From: Bacillota bacterium
Lineage (GTDB): Bacteria; Bacillota; Clostridia; Oscillospirales; Ruminococcaceae
Assembly: GCA_023456995.1 (NCBI GenBank)
Contig: JAEWNU010000045.1
Span: forward strand, 1-6,645
Length of the DNA stretch: 6,645 nt
Direction: 5' to 3'
The notes below the pieces were generated by a model. The model did not search any database. It saw only the letters and a list, made by a program, of their open reading frames with translations, and was not told where the DNA came from. The position numbers were made by a program, and so were the translations under genes. Every line of letters starts with the position of its first letter. Within the stretch, counting starts at the first letter, position 1. Positions 5,964 through 6,645 of this stretch are shown piece by piece.

Positions 5964-6003
5964 TAAAGTATCCTCCTGACAGCGCTGCCTTGGTGATGCA
6001 GGT

Positions 6004-6645
6004 TCAGTGCTGCTCTAAATTAATATTACCGTTGAACTTTTCTCGGTCAAGCTTATTAAGTCTGGCGGCCACCACGGTTGTGCAGGCAAGGTCTCCGACA
6101 TTATTAGCGGTCGTATGGCCCGGGTCTATAACAGGCCAAATTGCGGCAAGAATCGGGATGAGGGTGAGCGGCAGGCCGAGTGTTTGTAAAAGTACTGTTG
6201 ACATGACGACCCCGGCACCCTTTACACCGGCTGCGCCTATCGAAAGAATCAGCCCTAAAAACACAAACTGGAACAAAAGCGCTGGCGTGATTTTAAGCCC
6301 GTAGAGATTGCTTGCAAAGACCGAAATACAGCCTATTGCAATCGCCATTCCATTCATGTTGCAGGTGTTGCCCAGCGGGAGACAGAAGCCATAGATATAC
6401 TCGGGAACGCCCAGCTTTTCCTCTGCGCATTTAATGGAGACAGGCAGTGTTGCAGCAGAGGAAGATGTAGAGGCGGCAACCAGCATAGCGGGTGCGATGT
6501 TCCGCACAAATTTGATGGGGCTGACTTTCGCCATAAATTTAAGCATCAGCGGATAGCAGATGAAGATAAAGGACACACAGGCCACGATATCTGTTGCGAT
6601 AAAGACAAATACTTCCTTCATCATTGCGCCGCTTAGCGTAGATAC
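6004..6645 (-). CDS. Dicarboxylate/amino acid:cation symporter (SDF/DAACS family), C-terminal part
   Basis: This is the C-terminal half of a membrane symporter; the frame stays open to the window edge, so the true start lies outside. Numbering is from the Met at 6624. The first re-entrant hairpin has the serine-rich motif STSSSAATLP (52-61). The NMDGT motif appears as NMNGM (89-93). The second hairpin is SIGAAGVKGAGVV (128-140). The last substrate-binding helix reads IDPGHTTANNVGD (166-178), where the family usually has D-x-x-R-T-x-x-N-x-x-G-D. Aligned by eye to GltPh, D394, N401 and D405 are kept (D167, N174, D178). R397 becomes H170, T314 becomes M93 and D312 becomes N91. The substrate is therefore probably not aspartate or glutamate, and cation coupling may differ. 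The RraA-like gene follows 40 bases downstream. Confidence 0.9.
   Translation of the reverse strand, partial: VSTLSGAMMKEVFVFIATDIVACVSFIFICYPLMLKFMAKVSPIKFVRNIAPAMLVAASTSSSAATLPVSIKCAEEKLGVPEYIYGFCLPLGNTCNMNGMAIAIGCISVFASNLYGLKITPALLFQFVFLGLILSIGAAGVKGAGVVMSTVLLQTLGLPLTLIPILAAIWPVIDPGHTTANNVGDLACTTVVAARLNKLDREKFNGNINLEQH

Overview
The window (6645 bases, a little over half G+C in its genes) looks like chromosomal DNA of a spore-forming member of the Clostridia, plausibly the Ruminococcaceae/Oscillospirales. The evidence is an intact spoIIGA-sigE pair, strong AGGAGG-type ribosome binding sites, a perfect HrcA/CIRCE operator and clostridial-style GLUG lipoprotein and dicarboxylate-symporter genes. 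No phage, insertion sequence, CRISPR array, rRNA or tRNA was seen.

Layout. Positions 1-180 hold an AT-rich leader with a perfect CIRCE box that probably controls a heat-shock gene lying leftward outside the window, followed by the terminator of nth. Positions 220-2519 carry two minus-strand genes: a GLUG-repeat lipoprotein with its own good sigma-A promoter, then nth (endonuclease III). Positions 2520-2751 are non-coding and contain nested inverted repeats. Positions 2752-3195 (minus) encode an unusual Asn/Cys/His-rich protein built on three exact 20-residue repeats. A 264-base divergent region separates it from the sporulation operon spoIIGA-sigE (3460-5089, plus), which ends at a perfect 18-bp terminator. 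Positions 5280-6645 (minus) hold the end of a dicarboxylate/amino acid:cation symporter and an RraA-like aldolase-family gene, probably one operon.

How the genes work together. SpoIIGA is the membrane protease that activates pro-sigma-E, and sigE encodes its substrate. The promoter in front of them has consensus -35 and -10 hexamers held 21 bases apart, with Spo0A-box-like sequences around the -35, closely resembling the Spo0A-dependent spoIIG promoter of Bacillus. The divergent Asn/Cys-rich gene may be a spore-surface protein, but this rests only on composition, location and a weak sigma-K-like promoter. The transporter and RraA-like protein suggest uptake and cleavage of a small oxo- or hydroxy-acid, although the transporter appears to lack the usual acidic-substrate residues.

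No wholly new multi-gene system is evident. The strongest candidates for new biology are the repeat protein, the nested intergenic inverted repeats and the atypical symporter paired with the RraA-like enzyme.
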